From Chitinophagaceae bacterium (GTDB lineage Bacteria > Bacteroidota > Bacteroidia > Chitinophagales > Chitinophagaceae): a stretch of 64,000 bases of DNA. The notes under the pieces were generated by a model, which worked only from the letters and a program-made list of their open reading frames with translations, was not told the DNA's origin and did not search any database. The translations under genes were made by a program, and so were the position numbers. How positions within the stretch are numbered: the stretch's first letter is position 1; the number at the start of each line of letters is the position of its first letter. The DNA is taken from positions 1 through 64,000 of the forward strand of contig JAHEZD010000007.1 of NCBI GenBank assembly GCA_023251255.1, read 5' to 3'. Positions 1-8,352 of the stretch are shown here, piece by piece.

Positions 1-308
1 TTCCTGCTGATAGTCCCAATAATATTACAACAGCAATGCCCAACCTTATACCTTGCACCTTAACCTTTAAACCTTGTATTCCTTTGACCATAACCCAAAC
101 TTACGGGATGATTTCGTTTTGAGTTGTTCACAGCCTTCAATAAATGATTAAATATTCCTAAACTTGCTATTCTTTGCCACAGGAACATGGAAACGCTGAG
201 GCAAAAAAGTTCAATAATGTTCAAACAAAAAAGTGTACGATGCAATTGAAGCTTACTAGTAATCTTCTTGCTTGGTACACATCATCAAACATCTAAAATC
301 ACAATTCA
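1..308. other. Intergenic region upstream of the phospho-sugar mutase
   Basis: No supported gene. Positions about 37-90 hold a degenerate CCTT-rich stretch (variants of aaccttta and ccttgcac), similar in style to the pyrimidine-rich repeat at 22829-22922. No clear TAnnTTTG promoter was found close to the start at 309. Short ORFs here show no recognisable protein features. Confidence 0.5.
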
Positions 309-2039
309 ATGGACGCTGCTATTTTGGACAAAGTAAACCAATGGTTGCAGGGCAACTATGACGAGGAAACAAAAGCTGCCATCAGGAAAATGCAGGCAGA
401 AAATGAACAGGAACTATCGGAAAGCTTCTACCAGAACCTGGAATTCGGTACAGGTGGGCTTCGTGGAATAATGGGTGTTGGCACTAACAGAATGAACAGG
501 TACACAGTAGGTATGGCCACACAGGGTTTTGCCAATTACCTAAAAAAAGTATATGGTGAGGAAGAAGTAAAAGTGGCCATAAGTCATGATAGCCGCAACA
601 ATAGCCGCTTCTTTGCCGAAACAGTTGCCAACGTTTTTGCAGCCAACGGTTTCAAAGTATTGTTGTTCGAAAGCTTGCGGCCCACACCAGAACTCAGTTT
701 TGCCATCCGCAAACTGGGTTGCAAAGCAGGCGTTATGTGCACAGCCAGCCATAACCCGAAAGAATACAATGGTTACAAAGCTTATTGGGAAGATGGTAGC
801 CAACTGGTACCACCGCACGATAAAAATGTAATCAAGGAAGTGGATGCCATTGCTAATGTGGATGACGTTAAATGGAGTGGCAATGAAGCAAACATTTCAT
901 TGCTGGGCAAGGAGACGGATGATGCTTATATAGAAATGGTGAAGGGATTAAGTGTGTACCCCGAAGTGATTGCCAAGCAAAAAGACCTCAAGATTGTTTA
1001 CACGCCCATACATGGCACCGGTATCATGCTGGTTCCCAAAACACTTGAAGCATTTGGCTTTACCAACGTGCATGTAGTGGAGGAGCAAGCAACACCAGAT
1101 GGCAATTTCCCAACGGTTGTCTATCCAAATCCGGAGGAAAAGGAAACCATGAGCATTGGGCTTCAAAAAGCAAAGGAACTGGATGCGGATATTTTGTGTG
1201 GTACCGATCCGGATGCTGATAGGGTTGGCGTGGGGGTTAAGAACCATAAAGGTGAGTGGGTGTTGATGAATGGCAACCAAACAGCCGTGCTTGCTTTTGC
1301 CTACATGATTGAAGCAAGAAAAAGCAAGGGTATTGCCAAGCCAAACGATATGATTGTTAGCACCATTGTTACCACAGAAATGGTGAACCAAGTGGCCAAA
1401 CTGAACGATGTGAACTGCTACAATGTGCTCACCGGTTTCAAATGGATTGCCGACCTGATACGTGAAAAGGAAGGTGAGGAAAATTACATAGTTGGTGGTG
1501 AGGAAAGCTTTGGTCTAATGATTGGAAATGATGTAAGAGACAAGGACGCCGTAAGCGCTGTAGCTATATTGTGTGAAATGGCTGCTTATGAAAAAGAACA
1601 AGGGAAGACACTGTTTGACAAGATGATTGAACTGTACATCAAGTACGGTTTCTACTATGAAACATTGATCAGCATTACCAAGAAGGGCATGAACGGCCAA
1701 AAGGAAATTGCCGATATGATGGAAGCATATAGGAAGAACCCACCAACAGAAATTAACGGCAGCAAAGTGATGGAACTGATTGACTATGAAAAGCAGATTG
1801 GTAAGGACTTTGAAAGTGGCGACAGTTGGGAAACCGGTTTACCAAAAAGCAATGTACTGCAGTTCATCACAGAAGATGGCAGTAAGATTTCGGCAAGGCC
1901 AAGTGGAACGGAACCAAAAATAAAATTCTATTTCAGTGTAAAAACAAAACTGAAAAGTAAGGAAGAGTTTGATGTGAAGTTTGCCGAACTGGAGAAGAAA
2001 ATTGAGGGCATCATTGAAAGTATGCACCTTAAATCATAA
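309..2039 (+). CDS. Phospho-sugar mutase (phosphoglucomutase/phosphomannomutase family)
   Basis: A cytosolic alpha-D-phosphohexomutase that moves phosphate between C1 and C6 of a hexose (or C1 and C5 of a pentose), linking glycolysis to sugar-nucleotide synthesis. The 576-aa protein has all four family signatures in order: the phosphoserine loop TASHNPKEYNG with the catalytic Ser at residue 147, the metal-binding loop GTDPDADRVG near residue 300, the sugar-recognition loop GGEESFG near 398, and the phosphate-binding RPSGTEPKIK near 528. Length and motif wording match the PgcA/PGM2-like branch common in Bacteroidota, so a phosphopentomutase activity cannot be excluded. It starts at the ATG at 309 and ends just before a strong bidirectional terminator shared with the convergent gene. 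The family is certain; the exact substrate is not. Confidence 0.93.
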   Translation: MDAAILDKVNQWLQGNYDEETKAAIRKMQAENEQELSESFYQNLEFGTGGLRGIMGVGTNRMNRYTVGMATQGFANYLKKVYGEEEVKVAISHDSRNNSRFFAETVANVFAANGFKVLLFESLRPTPELSFAIRKLGCKAGVMCTASHNPKEYNGYKAYWEDGSQLVPPHDKNVIKEVDAIANVDDVKWSGNEANISLLGKETDDAYIEMVKGLSVYPEVIAKQKDLKIVYTPIHGTGIMLVPKTLEAFGFTNVHVVEEQATPDGNFPTVVYPNPEEKETMSIGLQKAKELDADILCGTDPDADRVGVGVKNHKGEWVLMNGNQTAVLAFAYMIEARKSKGIAKPNDMIVSTIVTTEMVNQVAKLNDVNCYNVLTGFKWIADLIREKEGEENYIVGGEESFGLMIGNDVRDKDAVSAVAILCEMAAYEKEQGKTLFDKMIELYIKYGFYYETLISITKKGMNGQKEIADMMEAYRKNPPTEINGSKVMELIDYEKQIGKDFESGDSWETGLPKSNVLQFITEDGSKISARPSGTEPKIKFYFSVKTKLKSKEEFDVKFAELEKKIEGIIESMHLKS

Positions 2040-2050
2040 TAATTAAACCC

Positions 2051-2087
2051 AATAAAAAAGGAGCAGTTGCACTGCTCCTTTTTTATT
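2051..2087. terminator. Bidirectional rho-independent terminator
   Basis: A perfect 16-bp inverted repeat (aataaaaaaggagcag and its complement) with a 5-nt loop. The A-rich and T-rich flanks make it a terminator in both directions. It lies between the convergent mutase gene (+) and the DUF3052-like gene (-). Confidence 0.9.
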
Positions 2088-2100
2088 GGATATTACCAAC

Positions 2101-2619
2101 TTATTTTTCAGCCAGTTTCTTGCGACTTGCTATTTTCCTATCCGAAACCAGCACTTTGTCCACTACTGGCGCCACTAGGCTTTTTTCAAATTTTTCCGCT
2201 TTGAGCTCTGCTTTCTTCTTTGGAACAATTACCTCATTTTTCTTGAAACGCATTGCATTCCAAACATTGTCCAATGCTACCAGGCTAATTCCCTCAAAAG
2301 AATTTTCAACCAATAGGTCCCAACTGCAGTCCCTATTAAGGTCGCTAACAATTTTACTTGTTTGCTTAGGGTAAGCTACCCATAATTTGCTGTTGCTGTG
2401 CAGTGCAGAAAAAACTTCTTTCAGCACATTGTTAAGCTGGTTCTGATTAACTGCAAACACCAATGCAAAATCCACTTTTTTGTTCTTGAGGAGGGGGGTA
2501 ACATTTTTTGCGTAGGAAAGCTTTGCAAACTGTTTCTCGATTCCTGAGGGAAGTCCTTGAATCAGTAGGTTCTTCTCGTCATTCAATTCCAATTTTTCAA
2601 ACAAACTCTGATTTGACAT
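2101..2619 (-). CDS. DUF3052-like hypothetical protein
   Basis: A 172-aa soluble protein with no signal peptide or membrane segment. Residues about 1-125 resemble the DUF3052 type: an N-terminal segment with LNDEKNLLIQGLPSG, then a Rossmann-like region with LWVAYPKQTS and a conserved-looking SDLNRDCSWDLL, ending in ALDNVWNAMRFKK. The last 45 residues form a lysine-rich basic tail (KKKAELKAEKFEKS onwards) that may bind nucleic acid; this is inference. The function is unknown. It is transcribed alone, between the terminator at 2695-2726 and the shared terminator at 2051-2087. The family assignment is from memory of motif wording and is moderately sure. Confidence 0.7.
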   Translation of the reverse strand: MSNQSLFEKLELNDEKNLLIQGLPSGIEKQFAKLSYAKNVTPLLKNKKVDFALVFAVNQNQLNNVLKEVFSALHSNSKLWVAYPKQTSKIVSDLNRDCSWDLLVENSFEGISLVALDNVWNAMRFKKNEVIVPKKKAELKAEKFEKSLVAPVVDKVLVSDRKIASRKKLAEK

Positions 2620-2694
2620 GCCTAAATAAAATTTTCAGGTGATGTAATAAAAGGAGTGCGAAGTTACCAAAATGTAACCGTAGTTGGTAAACAA

Positions 2695-2726
2695 AAAGCC
2701 TTTCAATTTGATTATTGAAAGGCTTT
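2695..2726 (-). terminator. Rho-independent terminator after the M48 protease gene
   Basis: A 13-bp perfect stem (aaagcctttcaat and its complement) with a 6-nt loop. On the minus strand it is followed by a run of T. It sits 29 bp past the stop of the M48 protease gene. Confidence 0.85.
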
Positions 2727-2754
2727 AACACTTTATCACATTGGAAATCAATGA

Positions 2755-3579
2755 TTATTTATTTATCGGTCGGTAATAATCCCTTATCGTTTCGTCCATA
2801 ATAGCATTTAAATCAGCAATTCGCTTGTCCTCACCTGGATGGGTACTTAGGAATTCCGGAGGTTTGCTGCCCCCGCTGGATGCAGCTTTCATCCGCTGCC
2901 ATAAAGGAATGGCTTCCCTAACATTGTACCCGGCCAAGGCTGCAAAACGCAATCCATATAAATCCGCTTCCGATTCCTGTGCCCTGCTATGTGGCAGTGC
3001 AATACCAACTTGCGTACCTACGCCATAAGCATTCAAAAATAAGTTTTGCGTTTCAGCGGGTTTGCTGGCTACGGCTACAGATAATGCCGCACCGCCCAAT
3101 TGCTGCAATAAGCCTTCATTCATTCTTGCCTGCCCATGTTTTGCAACAGCATGTGCAATTTCATGTCCCAGAACAACGGCCAACGCCGCCTCATTCTGGG
3201 TAATGGGCAAAAGCCCTGTATAAACCACAATCTTGCCGCCAGGCATGCACCAGGCATTCACCTCCTTGCTATCCACCAAATTGTATTCCCACTGATAGCC
3301 ATCCAGTTCCTTCCCCAATCCCTGTTCTGTATAATATTTAGTAATAGCCGTTGCAATCCTGCTTCCCACCCTTCTTACCATTTCAGCATCCTTATTGGAA
3401 ACACTTGTTACCACTTTGCTTTCGGTCAGGAATTGTTTGTACTGCGTTTTGGCCATGTCCTGCATTTGACTTTCAGAAACCAATGCAGTAAACTGGCTCT
3501 TGCCGGTAATGGCATTCCTGGTACAAGCAACAAATAATATTGCTGCTGAAATAATGGCGGTTAAAATTCTCTTGTTCAT
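2755..3579 (-). CDS. M48-family zinc metalloprotease, lipoprotein
   Basis: A 274-aa cell-envelope protease. The N terminus is a lipoprotein signal peptide ending in a lipobox (LFVAC, Cys about residue 19), so the mature protein should be membrane-anchored and face the periplasm. The zinc site HEIAHAVAKHG (HExxH) lies near residue 140. The third ligand region is probably ESEADLYGLRFAALAGY near 205, and HPGEDKRIADL follows near 250. This is the BepA/YfgC- or LoiP-like arrangement of small M48 peptidases linked to outer-membrane protein quality control; that role is inference from the family. It is monocistronic, with its own terminator. Confidence 0.9.
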   Translation of the reverse strand: MNKRILTAIISAAILFVACTRNAITGKSQFTALVSESQMQDMAKTQYKQFLTESKVVTSVSNKDAEMVRRVGSRIATAITKYYTEQGLGKELDGYQWEYNLVDSKEVNAWCMPGGKIVVYTGLLPITQNEAALAVVLGHEIAHAVAKHGQARMNEGLLQQLGGAALSVAVASKPAETQNLFLNAYGVGTQVGIALPHSRAQESEADLYGLRFAALAGYNVREAIPLWQRMKAASSGGSKPPEFLSTHPGEDKRIADLNAIMDETIRDYYRPINK

Positions 3580-3731
3580 AAATGTATTTTGTGGGACAAA
3601 TTTTGCTGCCGGGCCCCTCCCAGTTTCCGTAATCTGGAAAAGTGGCGTAATATAATACAGGCCAGCAATTGCAAAGCCGTTAATCCAACTTTTGTACCAA
3701 TTATAATTTGCACTGGGGAAAATGTAAAAAT

Positions 3732-4388
3732 CTACTGCCTTCTTCTTTTGCGGGTGTCCCTGAATTTCAGGATGGGCACTTTTCCTTCTGTTCCCTTCAG
3801 GATCCTTCCTATATTCTTTTGGTGTGTCAACACAACCATCAAGGCAACTAGGACCGCAAAAATGCGGTAAAGGGTTTCTTTCTCATTGAAAATGAACAAT
3901 ATAAATACCATAAAAGCTACACCGGCCAAGATGGAACTTAAAGAAACAAATCTTGTTAGGTAGAGCACGAAAAGGAAAACACCAATGCAGCAAACAGCTA
4001 CCAAAGGTTGTATGGCAATGGCCATTCCGAATAAAGTGGCCACACCTTTTCCGCCTTTGAAATCTGCCCAGATGGGAAAGATATGCCCCAACACTGAGGC
4101 AAGGCCCAAGGCAATCATGAAATTGGTCCTGTAAAGTTCGTGTTCGCTTCCGCTATAAGTTGATGGGAGGATAATATATAAAGAAGTAGCTGCAACACCT
4201 TTTAAAATATCAACAATCATCACAAGGCTTCCCCATTGCTTGCCCAGCACCCTAAAAGTATTGGTGGCACCGGCATTGCCGCTTCCATATTCCCGGATGT
4301 CAATTCCAAAGAACCTTTTGCTTACCCATATTGCCGTTGGAATGGAGCCAATGAGGTATGCCAAAACGATTAGGAAAAATTCGTTCAT
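3732..4388 (-). CDS. plsY: Glycerol-3-phosphate acyltransferase PlsY
   Basis: An integral membrane enzyme that transfers the acyl group of acyl-phosphate to glycerol-3-phosphate, the first step of phospholipid synthesis. The 218-aa protein shows the PlsY signatures: AYLIGSIPTA near the N terminus, GSGNAGATN in the first cytoplasmic loop, GHIFPIWADFKGGKGVAT in the second, and several hydrophobic helices between them. The start is placed at the ATG at 4388, whose product opens MNEFFLIVLAYLIGS as in known family members. An upstream in-frame ATG at 4436 would add 16 atypical residues and lie upstream of the promoter-like element. Identification is firm. Confidence 0.94.
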   Translation of the reverse strand: MNEFFLIVLAYLIGSIPTAIWVSKRFFGIDIREYGSGNAGATNTFRVLGKQWGSLVMIVDILKGVAATSLYIILPSTYSGSEHELYRTNFMIALGLASVLGHIFPIWADFKGGKGVATLFGMAIAIQPLVAVCCIGVFLFVLYLTRFVSLSSILAGVAFMVFILFIFNEKETLYRIFAVLVALMVVLTHQKNIGRILKGTEGKVPILKFRDTRKRRRQ

Positions 4389-4413
4389 GGGTAGTTGAAG
4401 TTTGGAGGTAGGG

Positions 4414-4421
4414 CAAATATA
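4414..4421 (-). promoter_or_regulatory. Predicted Bacteroidota -7 promoter element for plsY
   Basis: On the minus strand this reads TATATTTG, a perfect match to TAnnTTTG, about 26 nt upstream of the chosen plsY start. No clean -33 TTTG was seen at ideal spacing. Confidence 0.55.
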
Positions 4422-4743
4422 GGGAGGTGCGCCCAAAATTCATAATTACATAACAGGCTTTCAGCAAACTTTATTAATCCAAGTGGCTGGTTATAAGCAA
4501 CTTTCTATGCAAAATCCCTCGCCATTTCAATGCTGAGGAATGCTGAACAGGATTCTTTACAAATTTCTACTGATTTTCCAGGCACAAAAAAGTGGTATTT
4601 TAAAAATCAGGATTTGTTTTGACACATTCTTGCCATTCAGTTGATGGACAAATTTTTGCCCCCTATTCTCGATAGCTCGCCTGTCAATTTTATATCGCCA
4701 CCGAAATTCGGAAGTCAACCAGATTTTCACACTGGTAACTTTT
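4422..4743. other. Intergenic region between prmA and plsY
   Basis: About 320 bp with no supported gene and no strong hairpin. A weak accag/ctggt stem lies near 4720-4737, just past the prmA stop, but it has no T-run and is not called as a terminator. Confidence 0.4.
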
Positions 4744-5556
4744 TTAATTGGTGAACCTTATAGCAATCCATGCTCCCTTTCCAATGGTAACAACATGTTT
4801 CCATCCAAGCAGGTTTGTGGCTGAAAGAATACCTGGTTCATCTTCTTTCAATAATCCACTTAAAATAATTTCTCCGCCAGTTACCACATCACCAGCCAGC
4901 AATGAAAGGTTATCCAGAATAATATTCTTATTGATGTTGGTAATTACAATATCAAATTGCCTAATCAAGTTTGCATCATCTGCTTTTGCAATTTCAATAT
5001 GTTGGCAATTGTTTTTGGCAACATTTTCCAAGGAATTTTCTATGCACCAATCATCATTATCAACAGCCAGGATTTCCTTGGCACCCAGTTTTTCGGCAAG
5101 TATGGCCAGAATACCCGTCCCTGTTCCAAAGTCAAAAACAGATTTGTTACTGAAATCAATATTTTTCATCAGCTTCATTACAGAAAAGGTGGTGGCATGG
5201 TGGCCCGTACCAAAACTCATTTTTGGTGTGATGATGATTTCGTGCTCAACAGTTTTTAATGGCTGATGGAACCCTGCCCTGACCCCTACAAAATCATCTA
5301 CCAGTACAGGTTCAAAATTTGATTCCCATAATTCGTTCCAGTTCTGCTTTGCAATTGTGTTCGTTGAGTAGGCCAGTCCAAACTGACTGACAATTTCCTC
5401 CACAGAAACTGCGTCGAATTTGCCTTCATCAATAAACGCTTTCAGGTTTTCACTGCTCTCCTCAAACCCATCAAAGTCTATATCGGCCAATAGCGCAATC
5501 AATGTTTCCTGCAATCCTGCATCAGTAGTTGCAACAGTAATTTGTACGTAGTTCAT
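4744..5556 (-). CDS. prmA: Ribosomal protein L11 methyltransferase PrmA
   Basis: A cytosolic SAM-dependent enzyme that methylates lysines and the N terminus of ribosomal protein L11. Of the 270 aa, the N-terminal 90 or so (MNYVQITVATTDAG, DIDFDGFEE) form the L11-recognition domain. The C-terminal part is a class I methyltransferase fold with SAM motif I FDFGTGTGILAI, VDNDDWCIEN for the ribose-binding acidic strand, and VITNINKNIIL as the post-motif region. The start is the ATG at 5556: a longer frame to 5640 would run through the pnp terminator and give an unlikely leader. It lies downstream of pnp on the same strand but beyond a terminator, so it may be partly read-through transcribed. Confidence 0.92.
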   Translation of the reverse strand: MNYVQITVATTDAGLQETLIALLADIDFDGFEESSENLKAFIDEGKFDAVSVEEIVSQFGLAYSTNTIAKQNWNELWESNFEPVLVDDFVGVRAGFHQPLKTVEHEIIITPKMSFGTGHHATTFSVMKLMKNIDFSNKSVFDFGTGTGILAILAEKLGAKEILAVDNDDWCIENSLENVAKNNCQHIEIAKADDANLIRQFDIVITNINKNIILDNLSLLAGDVVTGGEIILSGLLKEDEPGILSATNLLGWKHVVTIGKGAWIAIRFTN

Positions 5557-5570
5557 TTTGTAAAAATAAA

Positions 5571-5589
5571 CCCCCGATAAAATCGGGGG
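5571..5589 (-). terminator. Rho-independent terminator after pnp
   Basis: An 8-bp GC-rich stem (cccccgat and its complement) with a 3-nt loop. On the minus strand it is followed by tttattttta. It lies between the pnp stop and the prmA start. Confidence 0.85.
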
Positions 5590-5645
5590 CTGATATTTTA
5601 TTGGTGAATGGCGCAATATTGACCATCCGCTATTAATCATTCATA

Positions 5646-7814
5646 TTAATTGTTGCTCTCTTGCTGCGCAGGTGCATTGCCACCTTCCCTTCTTTCACCT
5701 TCTGGCCTTGGCATCAACGCTTTGCGGCTCAATTTGAATTTGCCGGTACGTGGATCAATGCCCATCAATTTCACTTTTACCTTATCACCTTCCTTGAAAA
5801 TGCCATCCATGCTTTCCAAACGTTTCCAGCTTATTTCACTGATGTGCAACAGCCCTTCTTTCTTTGGCAGGAACTCCACAAAAGCACCAAATTCCTTAAT
5901 GCCCTTGATGGTGCCTTCGTACACTTCATTCACTTGCGGCATGGCAGTCAGGCCACGTACCCAAGCCAATGCTTTATCCAAAGCTGTTTTTTCAACTGCA
6001 AAAATGCTCACTTCACCAAAATTGCCAACTTCTTCAATGTTGATGGTAGCACCGGTTTCGCGTTGGATTTCCTGTATTACCTTACCACCTGGGCCTATTA
6101 CGGCACCAATGAATTCCTTGTCGATAATCAATTTCTCCATTCTTGGAGTATGTGGTTTCACTTCCGGACGGGCTGCAGGCATGCACTCATACATGGCATC
6201 CAAAATATGCAAGCGGCCAGCACGTGCCTGGGCCAGTGCTTCCATCATTACCTGCATGCTCAGACCATCTACTTTGATGTCCATTTGAACGCCGCAAATA
6301 CCATCACGTGTACCGGTAACCTTAAAGTCCATATCACCTAAATGGTCTTCATCACCCAAGATATCTGTAAGAATTGCATATTTACCATCAGCACGTGTTA
6401 CCAGTCCCATTGCCACGCCAGAAACGTGTTTAGGAATGGGCACACCAGCATCCATCAATGCCAAGCTACCAGCACAAACAGTAGCCATGGAAGATGAACC
6501 ATTCGATTCCAGGATATCACTTACCACCCTTGTAGTGTAAGCATATTCCCCACCCGGCATCATTTGTTTCAAACTACGCATGGCAAGGTTACCATGCCCC
6601 ACTTCCCTACGGCCAACACCTCTCATCATCTTCACTTCACCAGTGGAGAAAGGAGGGAAATTATAATGCAGGAAAAATTTGGAATATTCTGATTTGCCAG
6701 CACTTTCAATTAATAATTGATCAAGTGTTGTACCTAAAGTAACGGTTGTTAAAGATTGGGTCTCACCTCTTGTGAACAACGCAGAACCATGGGGACCAGG
6801 TAATGGATCAATTTCCATAGCCAACGGACGAACCTCATCCAGCTTACGGCCATCCAAACGTACCCTGTCTTCCAGCATCATGTTCCTAACCTCTTCCCAT
6901 TTAAGGTCTTCGTAGTATTTCTTTACCAGTTTCTTATCGCCATCGGTCAGTTCCTCACCAAAGCTAGCAATCAGTTCATCCTTCAAAACGCTGAAAGCAT
7001 CGCTACGCTCATTTTTTGCAGAAGCACTCTTAGCAATAGCATAAACCCTATCTTTTGCAAAAGCCTTTACTTTCTCATTGATTTCATCGCTCGTTGCTGG
7101 CTTCTTGTAATCCCTTTTTGTGGTAATGCCTTTCTTGGCGCGCAATTCAGCTTGTGCCTTGATTTGTACACGGATGGCATCGTGTGCCAATTGCAAAGCG
7201 GCCACTAAATCTTCTTCCGAACATTCTTTGGCTTCACCTTCCACCATCATGAGGTTCTTTTCAGTAGCCGCAATGATGAATTCAAAATCAGCCTTGGCCA
7301 ATTCTGAACGGGTCGGGTTTACCACCATTTGGCCATTGATGCGTGCAATACGCACTTCGCTGATAATTTCCTGAACAGGGATATCGGAAACAGCCAATGC
7401 AGCAGAAGCAGCCAAACAGGCCAAAGCATCTGGCATTACTTCAATATCAGTTGAAATGAGGCTGATCAACACCTGCACATCGCATAAATAATCTTCTGGG
7501 AACAAAGGACGCAACGCCCTGTCAATCAAACGGCTGGTTAAAATTTCATAGTCATTCAGCCTTGCTTCCCTCTTGAAAAAAGAACCCGGCACACGGCCAG
7601 CAGAAGCAAACTTCTCTTGGTAATCCACACTTAAGGGGAAGAAATCCTGTCCTTCTTTGGGGTCCTTGTTGGCAACAACGGTTGCCAAAATGATACAGTT
7701 GCCTTGGCGAACTGTAACTGCACCATCGGCCTGACGGGCCAATTTGCCAGTTTCTAAAATAACTTCAGCACCGCTTGGCAATGTGAAGCTTGATTGTATT
7801 GGTTGTGATAACAT
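5646..7814 (-). CDS. pnp: Polynucleotide phosphorylase (PNPase)
   Basis: A 3'-to-5' phosphorolytic exoribonuclease that degrades mRNA, usually as a trimer. The 722-aa protein has two RNase PH-like domains: the first contains FFPLSVDYQEKF and SRLIDRALRPLFPEDY; the second contains RVRLDGR, FTRGETQSL and the catalytic acidic region LGDEDHLGDMDFKVTGT. A KH domain follows near 565-620 (IGPGGKVIQEI), then an S1 domain near 635-700 (GTIKGIKEFGAFVEFLPKKEG). It ends in a low-complexity tail rich in E, G and Q. The rpsO-pnp order is conserved in many bacteria. Both genes have their own terminators. Confidence 0.98.
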   Translation of the reverse strand: MLSQPIQSSFTLPSGAEVILETGKLARQADGAVTVRQGNCIILATVVANKDPKEGQDFFPLSVDYQEKFASAGRVPGSFFKREARLNDYEILTSRLIDRALRPLFPEDYLCDVQVLISLISTDIEVMPDALACLAASAALAVSDIPVQEIISEVRIARINGQMVVNPTRSELAKADFEFIIAATEKNLMMVEGEAKECSEEDLVAALQLAHDAIRVQIKAQAELRAKKGITTKRDYKKPATSDEINEKVKAFAKDRVYAIAKSASAKNERSDAFSVLKDELIASFGEELTDGDKKLVKKYYEDLKWEEVRNMMLEDRVRLDGRKLDEVRPLAMEIDPLPGPHGSALFTRGETQSLTTVTLGTTLDQLLIESAGKSEYSKFFLHYNFPPFSTGEVKMMRGVGRREVGHGNLAMRSLKQMMPGGEYAYTTRVVSDILESNGSSSMATVCAGSLALMDAGVPIPKHVSGVAMGLVTRADGKYAILTDILGDEDHLGDMDFKVTGTRDGICGVQMDIKVDGLSMQVMMEALAQARAGRLHILDAMYECMPAARPEVKPHTPRMEKLIIDKEFIGAVIGPGGKVIQEIQRETGATINIEEVGNFGEVSIFAVEKTALDKALAWVRGLTAMPQVNEVYEGTIKGIKEFGAFVEFLPKKEGLLHISEISWKRLESMDGIFKEGDKVKVKLMGIDPRTGKFKLSRKALMPRPEGERREGGNAPAQQESNN

Positions 7815-7900
7815 AATTTGTTTGGGATTTATGGCTTGCAGATAACCAGTTTATGGGCAAGCCAATGAATTAATTTTTGAAGAAGTGGTACAAGCACAAA

Positions 7901-7943
7901 AAAGCAATTCCCAACCGTATTAAAGTCAGTTGGGAATAGCTTT
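7901..7943 (-). terminator. Rho-independent terminator after rpsO
   Basis: A stem of about 15 bp with one internal A/A mismatch (aaagc-a-attcccaac against gttgggaat-a-gcttt) and a 13-nt loop. On the minus strand it is followed by a T-rich tail. It lies between the rpsO stop and pnp. Confidence 0.8.
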
Positions 7944-7959
7944 TATCATATACCTATTA

Positions 7960-8229
7960 TTATTTTCTTAAGCCAAGTTTTTCAATCAGGGCACGGTATC
8001 CAGTAAGGTTGTGCTTCTGCATGTAAGTAAGCAAACGTTTACGTTGACCTACCATTTTCATTAGACCACGTTGGGTGGAAAAATCTTTCTTGTTCACTTG
8101 CAAGTGCTTGCTAATGTCCAAGATACGCTCTGTAAGCAAAGCTACTTGAGCCTCGATAGAGCCAGTGTTAGTGGCTGCACCACCAAATTCTGCAAAAATT
8201 GTTGACTTTCTTTCTTTTGTAATTGACAT
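7960..8229 (-). CDS. rpsO: 30S ribosomal protein S15
   Basis: An 89-aa small-subunit protein that binds 16S rRNA early in assembly. The typical S15 features are present: TGSIEAQVALLTERI, the KKDFSTQRGLMKMVGQRKRLL helix-loop region and the C-terminal YMQKHNLTGYRALIEKLGLRK. Length is exactly that of the family. It precedes pnp, as in many genomes, with an intervening terminator. A promoter-like TACTTTTG lies about 55 nt upstream of the start. Confidence 0.98.
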   Translation of the reverse strand: MSITKERKSTIFAEFGGAATNTGSIEAQVALLTERILDISKHLQVNKKDFSTQRGLMKMVGQRKRLLTYMQKHNLTGYRALIEKLGLRK

Positions 8230-8281
8230 CTGAATTTCTTTTAAATAGCGTCCGGTAATTTACATCTTTTTATTGTGGCGG

Positions 8282-8289
8282 CAAAAGTA
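8282..8289 (-). promoter_or_regulatory. Predicted -7 promoter element for rpsO
   Basis: On the minus strand this reads TACTTTTG, followed by CCGCC, a match to TAnnTTTG. A T-run about 20 nt upstream stands in place of a -33 box. The same TTTTGCCGCC string occurs in front of rpsA at 47200-47207. Confidence 0.6.
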
Positions 8290-8352
8290 GGGGAAATCAT
8301 TTAAAAAAAGAGCGCAGAAAAAGAATTTTTATAGACTGGGGCTGCATTTCCC

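Noticed and set aside
3589-3870. A 93-codon plus-strand ORF overlapping the plsY 3' end
   Set aside because: No family resemblance; it overlaps a certain gene antisense, and its first half lies in non-coding sequence.
5661-6341. A 226-codon plus-strand ORF opposite pnp
   Set aside because: Antisense shadow of a certain gene, with an atypical His/Phe/Cys-rich product.
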